Below are positions 7,641-16,739 of a stretch of 57,617 nt of DNA, piece after piece. The stretch lies in the NCBI GenBank assembly GCA_900321655.1, contig ONWU01000009.1, positions 1 through 57,617 of the forward strand, read 5' to 3'. Each line of letters starts with the position of its first letter. Position 1 is the stretch's first letter. A program made the position numbers and the translations under genes. The notes beneath the pieces were generated by a model that ran no database searches, had not been told where the DNA came from, and worked only from the letters and a program-made list of their open reading frames with translations. Origin of the DNA: an uncultured Bacteroidales bacterium. GTDB lineage: Bacteria; Bacteroidota; Bacteroidia; Bacteroidales; UBA932.

Positions 7641-9551
7641 ATGGCAGAAATAGTAAATACCACCTACAACGACGATTCCATCCAAACCCTGGAATGGAAT
7701 GAACATATCCGGCGCCGCGCCGGCATGTACATCGGCCGCCTGGGAAACGGAGACCGCCAGGGAGATGGCATCTACGTGCTTTTGAAGGAGATCGTGGACA
7801 ACTCCATCGACGAATTCTCGATGGGCTTCGGCAAGCGCATAGACATCACCATTGAGGACAAGACGGTGAGCGTGCGGGACTTCGGCCGCGGCATTCCCCT
7901 GAACAAGGTAGTGGATGCCACATCCAAGCTCAATACCGGAGGAAAGTTCGACGACACCAACTTCAAAAAGAGCGTAGGTATGAACGGCGTGGGTACCAAG
8001 GCCGTGAACGCGATGTCGGTGGATTTCTATGTCGCCTCCTACCGCGAAGGCCAGTGCTCCTATGCCCGCTTCAGCCGCGGCATCCTGCTGGAAAGTGCCA
8101 TCGTCCCTTCCAATGAGAAAAACGGAACCTTCATCCGCTTCACCCCGGACGAGGAAATGTTCAACGACTTCTCTTTCCATATGGAATATGTGGAAAGCAT
8201 GGTCAAGAACTACTCATACCTCAAGAAAGGTCTCACGCTCAACCTCAACGGAGTAGCCTACAAGAGCGAAAACGGCCTGCTGGACCTGGTGAACGAGAAT
8301 ATGAGCGAGACGCCCCTGTATCCGCTCATCCACCTGGAAGGGGAAGACATCGAGATCGTGCTCACCCACGGCAACAGCTACGGGGAAAACATCGCCACCT
8401 TCGTCAACGGCCAGAACACCCGCGACGGCGGCACCCACCTGGCTGCATACCGCGAAGCCATCGCCAAAACCTTCAAGGACTTTTTCAAGAAGGACTACAA
8501 GCCCGAGGACATCCGCCAGGGCATCGTAGGCGCCATTTCCATCCAGATCCAGGAGCCCATCTTCGAAGGCCAGACCAAAACCAAGCTGGGATCCACCTAT
8601 ATGTGGGAAAAGCAGGTGAAAGGAGCGGACGGCACCTCTTCCGTAGACCGCGGTCCCACCATCCGCACCTACGTCAACGACTTTGTCACCAAGAACCTGA
8701 ACGACTATCTCCATATGCATATGGACATAGTCCCCACCATTGAGGATAAGATCAAGGCCTCCCAGGCCGAAAGGGAAGAAATTGCCGGCGTACAGAAAAA
8801 ATCCCGCGAGAGGGCCAAGAAAACGGCCGTTTACAACCGCAAGCTCAGGGACTGCCGATACCACTTCAGTGACAACAAATTCCCCAAGGGAATGGAAGAC
8901 CTGCGGGAAAAGACCTCCATCTTCATCACGGAGGGAGACTCCGCCTCCGGTACCATCACCAAGGTGAGGGATGCCAACACCCAGGCGGTCTTCTCCCTGA
9001 GGGGCAAGCCCATCAACTGCTTCAAGGAAAGCCGCAAGAGGGTGGCCGAAAACGAGGAACTCAACCTCCTGATCAACGCCCTCGGCGTGGAGGAAGACCT
9101 GGAAGACCTGCGCTACAACAACATCATCGTAGCCACCGATGCCGATGATGACGGCATGCACATCCGCATGCTGGTCCTTACCTTTATTATGAAGTATTAC
9201 CCGGAGCTCATCCGCCGCGGTCATGTATACATCCTGCAGACGCCCCTTTTCCGTGTACACAACAAGAAAATGCGCCGCTACTGCTACTCCATCGAAGAGC
9301 GGGACAAGGCCGTGAAAGAGCTCAAGAGCGGCGTGGAAATAACCCGGTTCAAGGGCCTTGGAGAAATCTCCTCGGACGAGTTCGTGGATTTCATCGGAGA
9401 GAACATGAAGCTGGATACCGTTAAGTTATCGGATGAAGAGTCTATCTCCACCATTATGGAGTTCTATATGGGCATCAATACCTATGAGCGCCAGCACTTC
9501 ATTATGGACAACCTCAGAAGCGAAAAAGAACTGGAAGACGTAAATATCTGA
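7641..9551 (+). CDS. parE: DNA topoisomerase IV subunit B (ParE)
   Basis: The 636-aa subunit carries the GHKL ATPase of a type IIA topoisomerase: the N-box EIVDNSIDEF (about residues 50-59), the ADP-binding DFGRGIP (80-86) and the lid GMNGVGTKAVNAMS. A transducer domain follows, then the TOPRIM domain with EGDSASG and DADDDG for metal binding. There is no long GyrB-type insert, and the length fits ParE, which decatenates chromosomes together with ParC. I chose the ATG at 7641 over a TTG nine bases upstream. parC is not next to it, whereas the two are often adjacent in this phylum. An acyltransferase gene follows after 4 bp. Confidence 0.93.
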   Translation: MAEIVNTTYNDDSIQTLEWNEHIRRRAGMYIGRLGNGDRQGDGIYVLLKEIVDNSIDEFSMGFGKRIDITIEDKTVSVRDFGRGIPLNKVVDATSKLNTGGKFDDTNFKKSVGMNGVGTKAVNAMSVDFYVASYREGQCSYARFSRGILLESAIVPSNEKNGTFIRFTPDEEMFNDFSFHMEYVESMVKNYSYLKKGLTLNLNGVAYKSENGLLDLVNENMSETPLYPLIHLEGEDIEIVLTHGNSYGENIATFVNGQNTRDGGTHLAAYREAIAKTFKDFFKKDYKPEDIRQGIVGAISIQIQEPIFEGQTKTKLGSTYMWEKQVKGADGTSSVDRGPTIRTYVNDFVTKNLNDYLHMHMDIVPTIEDKIKASQAEREEIAGVQKKSRERAKKTAVYNRKLRDCRYHFSDNKFPKGMEDLREKTSIFITEGDSASGTITKVRDANTQAVFSLRGKPINCFKESRKRVAENEELNLLINALGVEEDLEDLRYNNIIVATDADDDGMHIRMLVLTFIMKYYPELIRRGHVYILQTPLFRVHNKKMRRYCYSIEERDKAVKELKSGVEITRFKGLGEISSDEFVDFIGENMKLDTVKLSDEESISTIMEFYMGINTYERQHFIMDNLRSEKELEDVNI

Positions 9552-9555
9552 ACCT

Positions 9556-10158
9556 ATGGCTAAAAAACTGAAAACTACGGTCGGCCCCCGCTGGGCCAGA
9601 TTCTGCGGCTGGTGGCTGCGCAAGATGGGTTGGGAAAGCGTGGGAGGTCCTATGACGGAACCCAAGGCCATCGTGCTGGGAGTCCCCCACACCACCGTGT
9701 GGGATTTCCTAGTAAGCTATCTTTTCTACACCCAGTTTGGAAAGGTGGCCCACATTATGGTTAAGAAGAGCTTCTTCTTCTGGCCCCTCGGCCCTATCCT
9801 GAAGGCCTGCGGCGCCGTTCCTACAGACCTTTCCAGCCCCGCCACCACGGTCAAGAGCCTCATCGAGGTCATGGAAGGCGTGGACGAGTTCCACCTGGCC
9901 CTGGCCCCGGAAGGTTCCCGCGCACTTGTCAAGCGCTGGAAGAACGGTTACCACCTCATCGCCAAGGAAACCGGAGCCACGGTATACCTGGGCTATTACG
10001 ACTGGGGCCGCAAGCGCATCAGCGTAGGAGAGCGTTTTGAGCTCACCGATGACCCTAAGGCCGACATGCTCCGCATCTACGACCATTATCGTCCCATGGG
10101 CATCCAGGGTTTCCACAAAGATCAGTTTGCGGTGCCGGATGCTCCCAAATCCGAATAA
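9556..10158 (+). CDS. PlsC-like 1-acyl-glycerol-3-phosphate acyltransferase
   Basis: The 200-aa protein has the acyltransferase block I motif HTTVWD (Hx4D, near residue 45) and block III APEGSR. This identifies the glycerolipid acyltransferase fold that moves acyl chains to a lysophospholipid at the inner membrane. It belongs to the short subgroup often annotated as lysophospholipid or glycerol acyltransferase. It starts 4 bp after parE and is followed 24 bp later by an acyl-CoA ligase. The pair suggests activation and transfer of fatty acids. The acyl acceptor is not certain. Confidence 0.88.
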   Translation: MAKKLKTTVGPRWARFCGWWLRKMGWESVGGPMTEPKAIVLGVPHTTVWDFLVSYLFYTQFGKVAHIMVKKSFFFWPLGPILKACGAVPTDLSSPATTVKSLIEVMEGVDEFHLALAPEGSRALVKRWKNGYHLIAKETGATVYLGYYDWGRKRISVGERFELTDDPKADMLRIYDHYRPMGIQGFHKDQFAVPDAPKSE

Positions 10159-10182
10159 ATCAGTTAGTTAGTACTATTACCT

Positions 10183-11886
10183 ATGGCCAAAAAAATCAAG
10201 AGCCCCTACAAGGCCTGGCGCAAGTATCGCCACCGCGAGCAGACCTGCACCACCCTGCACAAGGTCTTTGACTACGCCACCACCACTTTTGCCAAAAGAA
10301 CCGCTTATCAGTATGTAGACGGCGGGCAGAAGTACACCTACGAGGAATTCCGCCGCAAGGTGAACCAGCTTTCCCTGAGGATGACGCGCTTCGGCATCAA
10401 GCACGGAGACCGCGTAGCCATCTTCTCCCAGAATATGCCCAACTGGGTAGTCGCTTTCTTCTCTGCTACGGCATTCGGACGCGTGGCCGTTCCCATCCTT
10501 CCGGACAGTTCCGAGACAGAGCTCACCAACATCCTCAACCACTCGGAATCCAAGGTACTGTTCATCTCCCAGAGGATGATGCCCAAGCTCAGCGAAGAAT
10601 GCCGGGAGAAGCTCACCCTCATCATCGACATAGAAACCCTGGAGTTCATCAAGAAAAACAAGGAGGACTTCAAGTGCAACGGCTGGGTGAAAGCCCCCGA
10701 GCCGGACGATCTGGCCTGCATCATCTACACCTCCGGCACCACCGGAAAGGCCAAGGGCGTGATGCTGAGCCACCGCAACCTGTCCAGCAACCTCGCCGCC
10801 GCCTTCAAGGCCAAGCCGGCTTTCAAGACAGACCGTTTCCTCAGCATACTTCCGGCCGCCCACACCTACGAGATGAGCCTTTCCACGCTCTACTCCTTCT
10901 ATGTGGGCGCCACCTGCTATACGCTGCCCAAGCCTCCCACTCCCACCATCCTGCTGGGGGCCATGAAAAAGATCAAGCCCACCATCGTGTGCTCGGTACC
11001 GCTTATCATCGAGAAGGTGGTCAAAAACAGCGTATGGCCCACCATCCAGAAGAGCCGCGTGCTCTCCTGGGCCGAAAAAAGGATCCCGCACATCCTGCAC
11101 TGGTTCATCGGCCGCAGGATGGTCAGTTCCTTCGGCGGCAAGCTCACCTTCTTCGGCGTCGGCGGCGCCAAGCTGGATCCGGCCGTAGAGAAGTTCCTCA
11201 TAGACTGCAACTTCCCCTACGCCGTGGGCTATGGTCTTACGGAGACCGCACCGCTGGTGTGCAACGTGATGGTCAACAAGAAAAAGCACCTGGGCTCCAT
11301 CGGCCCGGCCACCTATAAGGTGGACATCCGCCTGGACAATGTGAACCCCGCCAACGGCGAAGGAGAGATTGTGGTGCGCGGAGACAACGTGATGCTGGGC
11401 TATTACAAAGACCCGGAGCGCACGCTGCAGGTGCTGGACGATGAAGGCTGGTTCCACACCAACGACATCGCCACGGTGGACGAGAATGGCCTCTACTACA
11501 TTAAGGGCCGTCTGAACAACACCATCCTGGGCCCTTCCGGAGAGAACATCTACCCGGAGGAGATTGAGCAGGTTATCAACAACATCGAAGGGGTGGAAGA
11601 ATCCCTGGTGATGGAAAGAGACGGCAAGCTGGTGGCCCTGGTGAAGTTCCAGGACAACGCCATCGACTGGGACCAGGCCACCGAGGACAAGTGGTTCGAG
11701 GAGCTGGAGGCCCGCAAGAAAGCCGTTTTGGACTGGGTGAACAAGACCGTCGGCAAGAACTCCAAGATTGGAGAGGTAGACGCCATGAAGGAACCCTTCG
11801 AGAAGACGGCCACCCAGAAGATCCGCCGCTTCAAGTACAAAGACTCCCACGGAGACGAGCCCCAGAAGCCGTCCAACAAGGAATAA
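10183..11886 (+). CDS. Long-chain fatty acid-CoA ligase (AMP-forming)
   Basis: The 567-aa protein is an ANL-superfamily adenylating enzyme. The P-loop-like motif IIYTSGTTGKAKGVMLSH lies at about residues 178-195 and YGLTETAP near 349. GWFHTNDIA and KGRLNNTI-type motifs follow, leading to a C-terminal domain that ends in a lysine-rich segment (KTATQKIRR). It would convert free fatty acids to acyl-CoA or acyl-AMP. It follows a PlsC-like gene, which fits recycling of fatty acids into membrane lipids. A terminator follows directly. Confidence 0.92.
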   Translation: MAKKIKSPYKAWRKYRHREQTCTTLHKVFDYATTTFAKRTAYQYVDGGQKYTYEEFRRKVNQLSLRMTRFGIKHGDRVAIFSQNMPNWVVAFFSATAFGRVAVPILPDSSETELTNILNHSESKVLFISQRMMPKLSEECREKLTLIIDIETLEFIKKNKEDFKCNGWVKAPEPDDLACIIYTSGTTGKAKGVMLSHRNLSSNLAAAFKAKPAFKTDRFLSILPAAHTYEMSLSTLYSFYVGATCYTLPKPPTPTILLGAMKKIKPTIVCSVPLIIEKVVKNSVWPTIQKSRVLSWAEKRIPHILHWFIGRRMVSSFGGKLTFFGVGGAKLDPAVEKFLIDCNFPYAVGYGLTETAPLVCNVMVNKKKHLGSIGPATYKVDIRLDNVNPANGEGEIVVRGDNVMLGYYKDPERTLQVLDDEGWFHTNDIATVDENGLYYIKGRLNNTILGPSGENIYPEEIEQVINNIEGVEESLVMERDGKLVALVKFQDNAIDWDQATEDKWFEELEARKKAVLDWVNKTVGKNSKIGEVDAMKEPFEKTATQKIRRFKYKDSHGDEPQKPSNKE

Positions 11887-11887
11887 G

Positions 11888-11917
11888 AAGAACCCTCGGC
11901 CTGGCCGGGGGTTCTTT
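11888..11917. terminator. Terminator between convergent genes
   Basis: A GC-rich 13-bp stem centred at 11902 (one G-U pair) with flanking A and T runs separates the acyl-CoA ligase gene from the convergent sialidase operon. Confidence 0.85.
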
Positions 11918-11918
11918 C

Positions 11919-13271
11919 TTATCTGATGTCTTTCAGCCGCACCGCCTGGAAGGTCATGTGGGCCTGGGAACTCTCGTAGAGGATGCCTACGGTTTTGCTG
12001 TCTATCATGGTCAGGCAGGAATAGCCCCAGCCTATGCCTTCATCCAGGAGGATCTTCCGCGTCCAGGTGAGACCACCGTCCTCACTGATCTGGATGGTGA
12101 TGTTTTTCCGCTCCTTCGCATCGGCCGGATTGGAGAACAGCAGCAGGCGGCCCGCTTTGATGAGGCTGGCCATGCAGACGGGTTCCACCAGCTTCTTGTC
12201 CGAAGGATGCACCTGCCAGGTGATGCCCATATCTGTGGTGGTATAGACGGCGCGGCCGGTTTTGGCATTGTCTCTCATGTTGAGCATCAGGACGCCCGGT
12301 TCCACTTCCACCACCTGACTCTCGGTGGTGTTCATCTTGGCGGCGTTGTGCACGTGCCAGGTTTCGCCGTGGTCCCTGGAGTAGATGATGCCGGCGGCAG
12401 GCGTGCGGTCCGGCTCGGGCTCCTGGTGCTGGAACGGAACCACCAGGGTGCCGTCACTCATCGTGATGGCGCGTCCGGGGCCCTGGAAACTGAAGTTCCA
12501 GTCTTCCTGTTTGACCTGTTTTGTAATGCTGACAGGCTGGCTCCAGGTGAGTCCGTCGTCCTTGGAGCGGCACATCATCAACTGCGGGGTGGTTTCCGGT
12601 TCGAAACCGCTTCCGGCGGCAAACCAGGCGTGTTTTCCGGCCGGGATGCCATGCGCCCAGGTGGCAAAAAGAAGCAGGTCTCCCGTGGTTTCATCCAGCA
12701 GGATACAGGGATCGCCGATGCCGTTCTCCTTGTTGGGTTTTCCTCCCCACTCCCCCATATCCATGGCCACGATCATCGGCCCCCAGGTGCGGCCTCCGTC
12801 CGTAGAGCGGCTGACGCCCACGTCGATGTCTTCCTGGAGGTCGAAGGAGCTGTTGTGCCGGATGTCATAAACAGCAACCAGCGTTCCTTTCCGGGTGGTG
12901 ACCAGGCCGGGAATGCGGTAGGCCTTTACGCCGGCATCCCCTTCCGAGCGCACCCGGCGGGCCAGGCGGTGCTCCCGGATACCGGTCTCTTCCACCCGGA
13001 AACCATGGGCTTTCACCCTAATCCGGAAGGGCTTGGAGAGATTCTGGCCGGGGTCTTCCCGGATGTTCACATAGAGAAGACCGTCCTTCACATAATACTT
13101 GTCCAGGGCATCCTTGTTGATTCCCTTCAGGGTCACCTTCCATTCCGGGGAGGCGCCTTCAGGAACGTTTACCTGTGCCACAGCGACATCCTGGCCGGTT
13201 ACAACGGGCACCTGCAGATGATGCAGGTGAATGATGGCGGCGAGGACTAAAGAAAAGAGGGAGGACAGCAT
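11919..13271 (-). CDS. nanH: GH33 exo-alpha-sialidase
   Basis: The 450-aa enzyme begins with a hydrophobic signal segment (residues 1-26), then a beta-rich BNR-associated N-terminal domain (about 27-105). The catalytic six-bladed propeller follows. The RIP motif (YRIPGL, residues 118-123) supplies an arginine of the triad. Asp-boxes are visible as STDGGRTW (about 156), SKDDGLTW, SRDHGETW and SEDGGLTW. It releases terminal sialic acid from host glycoconjugates in the periplasm or at the surface. It is the last gene of the operon, starting 5 bp after the kinase stop. No sialic acid lyase or transporter is nearby. Confidence 0.94.
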   Translation of the reverse strand: MLSSLFSLVLAAIIHLHHLQVPVVTGQDVAVAQVNVPEGASPEWKVTLKGINKDALDKYYVKDGLLYVNIREDPGQNLSKPFRIRVKAHGFRVEETGIREHRLARRVRSEGDAGVKAYRIPGLVTTRKGTLVAVYDIRHNSSFDLQEDIDVGVSRSTDGGRTWGPMIVAMDMGEWGGKPNKENGIGDPCILLDETTGDLLLFATWAHGIPAGKHAWFAAGSGFEPETTPQLMMCRSKDDGLTWSQPVSITKQVKQEDWNFSFQGPGRAITMSDGTLVVPFQHQEPEPDRTPAAGIIYSRDHGETWHVHNAAKMNTTESQVVEVEPGVLMLNMRDNAKTGRAVYTTTDMGITWQVHPSDKKLVEPVCMASLIKAGRLLLFSNPADAKERKNITIQISEDGGLTWTRKILLDEGIGWGYSCLTMIDSKTVGILYESSQAHMTFQAVRLKDIR

Positions 13272-13276
13272 AGTTA

Positions 13277-14329
13277 TCAGAGGCTTTGGATAAACTTACT
13301 CATGGCAGCCTTCTTCTCATAGGCTGCGTGGAAAAGGGCCACCTGGTTACGGGTTCTCACCAGGTTGTGCTCCGGATACTGGATCTTGTAATAGGTATCT
13401 CCGCCAATGTAATCCGCAAAGAAACGTACGGCCTGCATGTACGGGAAGAGGCAGGCGGCGTACGGAAGATTCTCCTTCTCGATGGGGGTGAGGAAGGTGG
13501 CGCCCTCGATATAGCCCCTGGCAAAGGCCTCGAAGATGTCCATTCTCAGGGCCACTTTCTCTATGGCAGGGTCGTCCTCGGCCACAGTGTTTGCGGCGGT
13601 TCTCATAAAGTCTCCGAAGTCTGAGAACACGAAGGAGGGCATCAGCGTATCCAGGTCTATGACACAGAGCACATGGCCGTCCCTGTCAAAGAGCATGTTG
13701 TTCACCTTGGTGTCGCAGTGGCAGATGCGTTTGGGAAGCTTGCCCTCGCGGTACCACCTTTCGGCCTGGCACATCTCCTCCTCGTACTGCTGCAGGTCCT
13801 TCAGAATAGCCTGCACCTCGGGCTGTGCCATGCGTCCGGCCTTGTCTTCCCGGACGGCCTCCCGCAGCTGACGGGCCCTCAGTTCCATGTTGTGAAAATC
13901 CGGGATGGTCTCTCCCAGGGTGTCGGGGATATCGGCCAGCATGGCCTCAAACTCTCCGAAGGCCTTGCCGGCACAGTAGGAGTACTCCGGATTCACCGTA
14001 TTGTAGGTGAAGGAGTCCCGGATGAAGACGGATACCCGCCAGTAGGCTTCTCCGTCGGTCCAGTAGGTTTTTCCGGTGGCTTTGCAGGGCAGGAAAGTGA
14101 GGGTGAATCCGCCTTTTTTCCGGATGTGCGCGGTGGCGCAGTCTATGTTGTGCTGCAGCAGTTCCACGTCCTTGAAAATGGCATTGTTGATGCGCTGGAG
14201 CACATAGTCATCGGCCCCGTCCGTGTATACGCGGAAAGTGTCGTTGATGAGGCCGCTGCCCAGGGGTTTTACCTCCCGGACGTTGCCGCTGATGGCAAAT
14301 TGGTTGGCAATGAAGATGGGGTCTTTCAT
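13277..14329 (-). CDS. N-acetylhexosamine kinase-like phosphotransferase (APH fold)
   Basis: The 350-aa protein has the aminoglycoside-phosphotransferase/choline-kinase fold. LGSGLINDTFRV forms the nucleotide loop near residue 22, ICHCDTKVNNMLFD supplies the catalytic aspartate and asparagine, and VIDLDTLMP supplies the metal-binding aspartate. The pattern resembles NahK-type N-acetylhexosamine 1-kinases. It sits between a GH109 enzyme and a sialidase, so phosphorylation of released GalNAc or GlcNAc is the likely role. The frame is open to 14458, but the ATG at 14329 lies 2 bp after the GH109 stop and is the natural operon start. The substrate is inferred from context. Confidence 0.8.
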   Translation of the reverse strand: MKDPIFIANQFAISGNVREVKPLGSGLINDTFRVYTDGADDYVLQRINNAIFKDVELLQHNIDCATAHIRKKGGFTLTFLPCKATGKTYWTDGEAYWRVSVFIRDSFTYNTVNPEYSYCAGKAFGEFEAMLADIPDTLGETIPDFHNMELRARQLREAVREDKAGRMAQPEVQAILKDLQQYEEEMCQAERWYREGKLPKRICHCDTKVNNMLFDRDGHVLCVIDLDTLMPSFVFSDFGDFMRTAANTVAEDDPAIEKVALRMDIFEAFARGYIEGATFLTPIEKENLPYAACLFPYMQAVRFFADYIGGDTYYKIQYPEHNLVRTRNQVALFHAAYEKKAAMSKFIQSL

Positions 14330-14331
14330 AC

Positions 14332-15702
14332 TTATTTGGCAAATGCATAGGAGAATCCGTTCACTTTGTTCCAGGCGCCGCGGGTGAAATCCGGAACGGC
14401 TACGGGCGCACCGCCGTTTTCGATGGAAATGCGGGAGAGTTCCGCCACGCAGCACCATTCGGCCAGGTCGTAGACGTCCATATCCAGCGGCAGGCCGTTA
14501 TTCAGGCAGTAGATGAGGCGGTAGTCCATAATGAAATCCATCCCGCCGTGGCCGCCCACTTCCTTGGCGGTAGCTTCCAGTTCGGGGGTCAGGATGGGAC
14601 TGGGATACCGGGCCATAAGCTCCTGCAGGGCTTCTCCCCGATAGGTTTTCTCTCCTCCCAGGTTCTGATAGTCTACGCTTTCGGCCCCTTCCGTCCGAAG
14701 GCAGACGCCCTGGACGGGGTACTTTTCGGCATAGCCGTCCGTTCCCACCAGCTGGTACATCCGACTGTACGGGCGCGGAGTCATCACGTCGTGCTCCAGG
14801 AGGATGGTCTTGCCCTTTTCCGTCCGAAGGAGGGTGGTGGTAACGTCTCCGGCCAGAAAGTCTCCCTCCATACCGGCGGCACGGGCGTGCTTGGGGCCGT
14901 TGAAGGGATCTGTGTCCATAGAAACCAGGGTGGTGAGGCGGTCTCCCCGGTGGATATCGAGGGCCTGACACACCGGGCCGAAGCCGTGGGTGGGATAGAG
15001 GTCTCCCCGGTTCCCGCTGTTATACTCCAGTCTCCAGTTGTTCCAGTATTCCTTCCAGAAGGGGTCCAGGTTGTGGTTGTAGGCCCCTTCGGCGTGGATA
15101 ATCTCTCCGAAGACGCCGGCCTGCGCCATCGTGAGGGCCGTGAGTTCGAAGAAATCGTAGCAGCAGTTCTCCAGGATCATACAGTGCCTTCGCGTGCGCT
15201 CGGAGGTGTTCACCAAATCCCAGCACTCCTCAAGGCTGGTGGCCGATGGCACCTCGATGGCCACGTGCTTGCCGTGCTCCATCGCATACAGAGCCACGGG
15301 CACGTGATGCCGCCAGTCCGTGCAGATGTACACCAGATCCACTGCCGGATCCTCACACAGGGCCTTGTAGGACTCCTCCTCTCCGCTGTACGCACAGGCC
15401 TGCACTCCCCTCCCTTCCAGATACTGCAGGCTGGCTTCGGCCCGGTCGGTTTCCACATCGCATACCGCCGCCACGTGACAGCCCGGCACCAGGCTCAGCC
15501 GCTGCACGGCGTCTCCCCCTCGCATTCCCAGGCCCACCACGCCGATGCCCACATCGGCAATGGGCTCTGCAGCAAACCGGATCATATCCTCCTGTCCCGC
15601 CGGCCGCTTCGGCTCCGGAGTGCGGATGATGCCCGTCCCCCGGCCGCAGGAGGTTAAAAGGAGTGCACATACGGCACAGACAATCAAATATCTTGGATTC
15701 AT
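14332..15702 (-). CDS. GH109 alpha-N-acetylgalactosaminidase, lipoprotein
   Basis: The 456-aa protein has a lipoprotein signal (CALLLTSC). A Gfo/Idh/MocA Rossmann domain follows, with GIGVVGLGMRG as the NAD-binding glycine motif. A C-terminal domain contains VGGHGGMDFIMDYRLIYCLNNGLPLDMDVYDLAEWCC, a signature I associate with GH109. These enzymes cleave alpha-GalNAc, for example blood-group A or Tn antigen, by an NAD-dependent oxidation-elimination mechanism. I chose the start at 15702 because it gives a proper lipobox; an upstream ATG at 15762 would bury it. It heads the operon GH109-kinase-sialidase, under the promoter at 15751-15782. Confidence 0.9.
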   Translation of the reverse strand: MNPRYLIVCAVCALLLTSCGRGTGIIRTPEPKRPAGQEDMIRFAAEPIADVGIGVVGLGMRGGDAVQRLSLVPGCHVAAVCDVETDRAEASLQYLEGRGVQACAYSGEEESYKALCEDPAVDLVYICTDWRHHVPVALYAMEHGKHVAIEVPSATSLEECWDLVNTSERTRRHCMILENCCYDFFELTALTMAQAGVFGEIIHAEGAYNHNLDPFWKEYWNNWRLEYNSGNRGDLYPTHGFGPVCQALDIHRGDRLTTLVSMDTDPFNGPKHARAAGMEGDFLAGDVTTTLLRTEKGKTILLEHDVMTPRPYSRMYQLVGTDGYAEKYPVQGVCLRTEGAESVDYQNLGGEKTYRGEALQELMARYPSPILTPELEATAKEVGGHGGMDFIMDYRLIYCLNNGLPLDMDVYDLAEWCCVAELSRISIENGGAPVAVPDFTRGAWNKVNGFSYAFAK

Positions 15703-15750
15703 AACTGGATGGTTGTAACTAATGAGTGGTTGGTTAATAGCCATTTCCTC

Positions 15751-15782
15751 CAAATTTAACAAATCCCCCCCGAAAACCCAAA
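15751..15782 (-). promoter_or_regulatory. Promoter of the O-glycan operon
   Basis: TAAATTTG (15751-15758) has TTTG (15779-15782) 20 nt upstream on the minus strand. The leader to the ATG at 15702 is about 45 nt. Confidence 0.7.
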
Positions 15783-15840
15783 TAATATTCCTCTCTTACC
15801 GGGCTCTCCCACCAGGGCTTGTCTCTGGTCGTGTTAGTGC

Positions 15841-16221
15841 CGTCGCAGGTCAGGGACAGTTGCGTCCCAGGTCAGGGCAAGTACCGTCCCGGGTCAGGGC
15901 AAGTGCCGTCGCAGGTCCGGGACGGTTGCGTCCCTGGTCAGGGCAAGTACCGTCCCGGGTCCGCACTTTTGTCCGGGACCGGGGACGCTTTTCGGCCACT
16001 CAGGCCGTGTAGCGTCGCAGGTCCGCAGGGAAAACGCGGACCGGGGACGCAAAACCAACAGACCGGGGACGCAAAACCAACGGACCGGGGACACAAAACC
16101 CAACAGACCGGGGACGCTTTTCGGCCACTCAGGCCTTGTAGCGTCGCAGGTCCGCAGGGAAAACACGGACCGGGGACGCAAAACCAACGGACCGGGGACA
16201 CAAAACCCACAGACCGGGGAC
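15841..16221. repeat. GC-rich tandem-repeat array between operons
   Basis: The stretch 15783-16230 holds no credible gene but two kinds of tandem repeat. First come two copies of a 66-bp unit (15841-15906 and 15907-15972) beginning CGTCGCAGGTC. Then come eight copies of GACCGGGGAC at 15977, 16039, 16061, 16083, 16106, 16168, 16190 and 16212. They are spaced mainly 22 or 23 bp, with two 62-bp steps. An 83-bp block is repeated almost exactly (15977-16059 and 16106-16188, two differences). Small hairpins such as GGGACG-GTTG-CGTCCC (around 15920) are embedded. The array lies downstream of the rplI terminator and upstream of the GH109 promoter. Confidence 0.9.
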
Positions 16222-16230
16222 GGTAAACTA

Positions 16231-16263
16231 CAAAAAAATGACCCGGGCGGAAAGCCCAGGTCA
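16231..16263 (-). terminator. Terminator of rpsF-rpsR-rplI
   Basis: A 10-bp GC-rich stem (16239-16248 with 16254-16263, one G-U pair) is followed on the minus strand by a run of seven T. It lies 21 bp beyond the rplI stop. Confidence 0.9.
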
Positions 16264-16284
16264 CTTAAATGGGGTGTAACCGGA

Positions 16285-16731
16285 TTACTCGGCCACAACG
16301 TTGAACTTGAAGGTACCCTTGATGGCCTTGTAGATCTTTACGGCGGCCTCGTACTCACCTACTTCCTTCACCTCACCGGCGAGGATGGTGATGTCCTTCT
16401 TGTCAATGTTCAGACCCTTGGCGTTGAGAGCCTCGGCGAGGTCCATGGTGGTAACGCTGCCGTAGAGCTTGCCGCTCTCGGAAACCTTCACCTTCACCTC
16501 AACGGTCTGGGCATTGATGGTGGCAGCGAGTGCTTCGGCATCGGCCACCAGCTTGGCCTCTTTGTGGGCGCGCTGGCGGAGGGTCTCTGCGTGCTGCTTC
16601 TTCACGGATTCCGTAGCGGATACGGCAAATCCCTGGGGAATGAGGTAGTTCATTCCATAACCGGCCTTAACCTTTACAATTTCACCGGCGTAGCCCAGGT
16701 TGGCTACATCTTTCTTGAGCAAAATTTCCAT
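16285..16731 (-). CDS. rplI: 50S ribosomal protein L9
   Basis: The 148-aa protein matches L9. The N-terminal domain starts MEILLKKDVANLGYAGEIVKVKAGYGMNYLIPQGFA, a central alpha helix follows, and a C-terminal domain ends at FNVVAE. It binds 23S rRNA at the base of the L1 stalk and limits frameshifting. It is the third gene of rpsF-rpsR-rplI, starting 8 bp after rpsR, with a clear terminator downstream. The length is normal. Confidence 0.97.
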   Translation of the reverse strand: MEILLKKDVANLGYAGEIVKVKAGYGMNYLIPQGFAVSATESVKKQHAETLRQRAHKEAKLVADAEALAATINAQTVEVKVKVSESGKLYGSVTTMDLAEALNAKGLNIDKKDITILAGEVKEVGEYEAAVKIYKAIKGTFKFNVVAE

Positions 16732-16739
16732 AAGGCAGA

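Noticed and set aside
15841-16221. The repeat array as a CRISPR
   Set aside because: Spacers are not unique, units are contiguous or share sequence, and no cas genes are present.
15819-16226. Open frames through the tandem-repeat array on both strands
   Set aside because: The frames exist because the repeats lack stops. The main period of 22 bp is not a multiple of three, so repeat units shift frame, and both strands are equally open.
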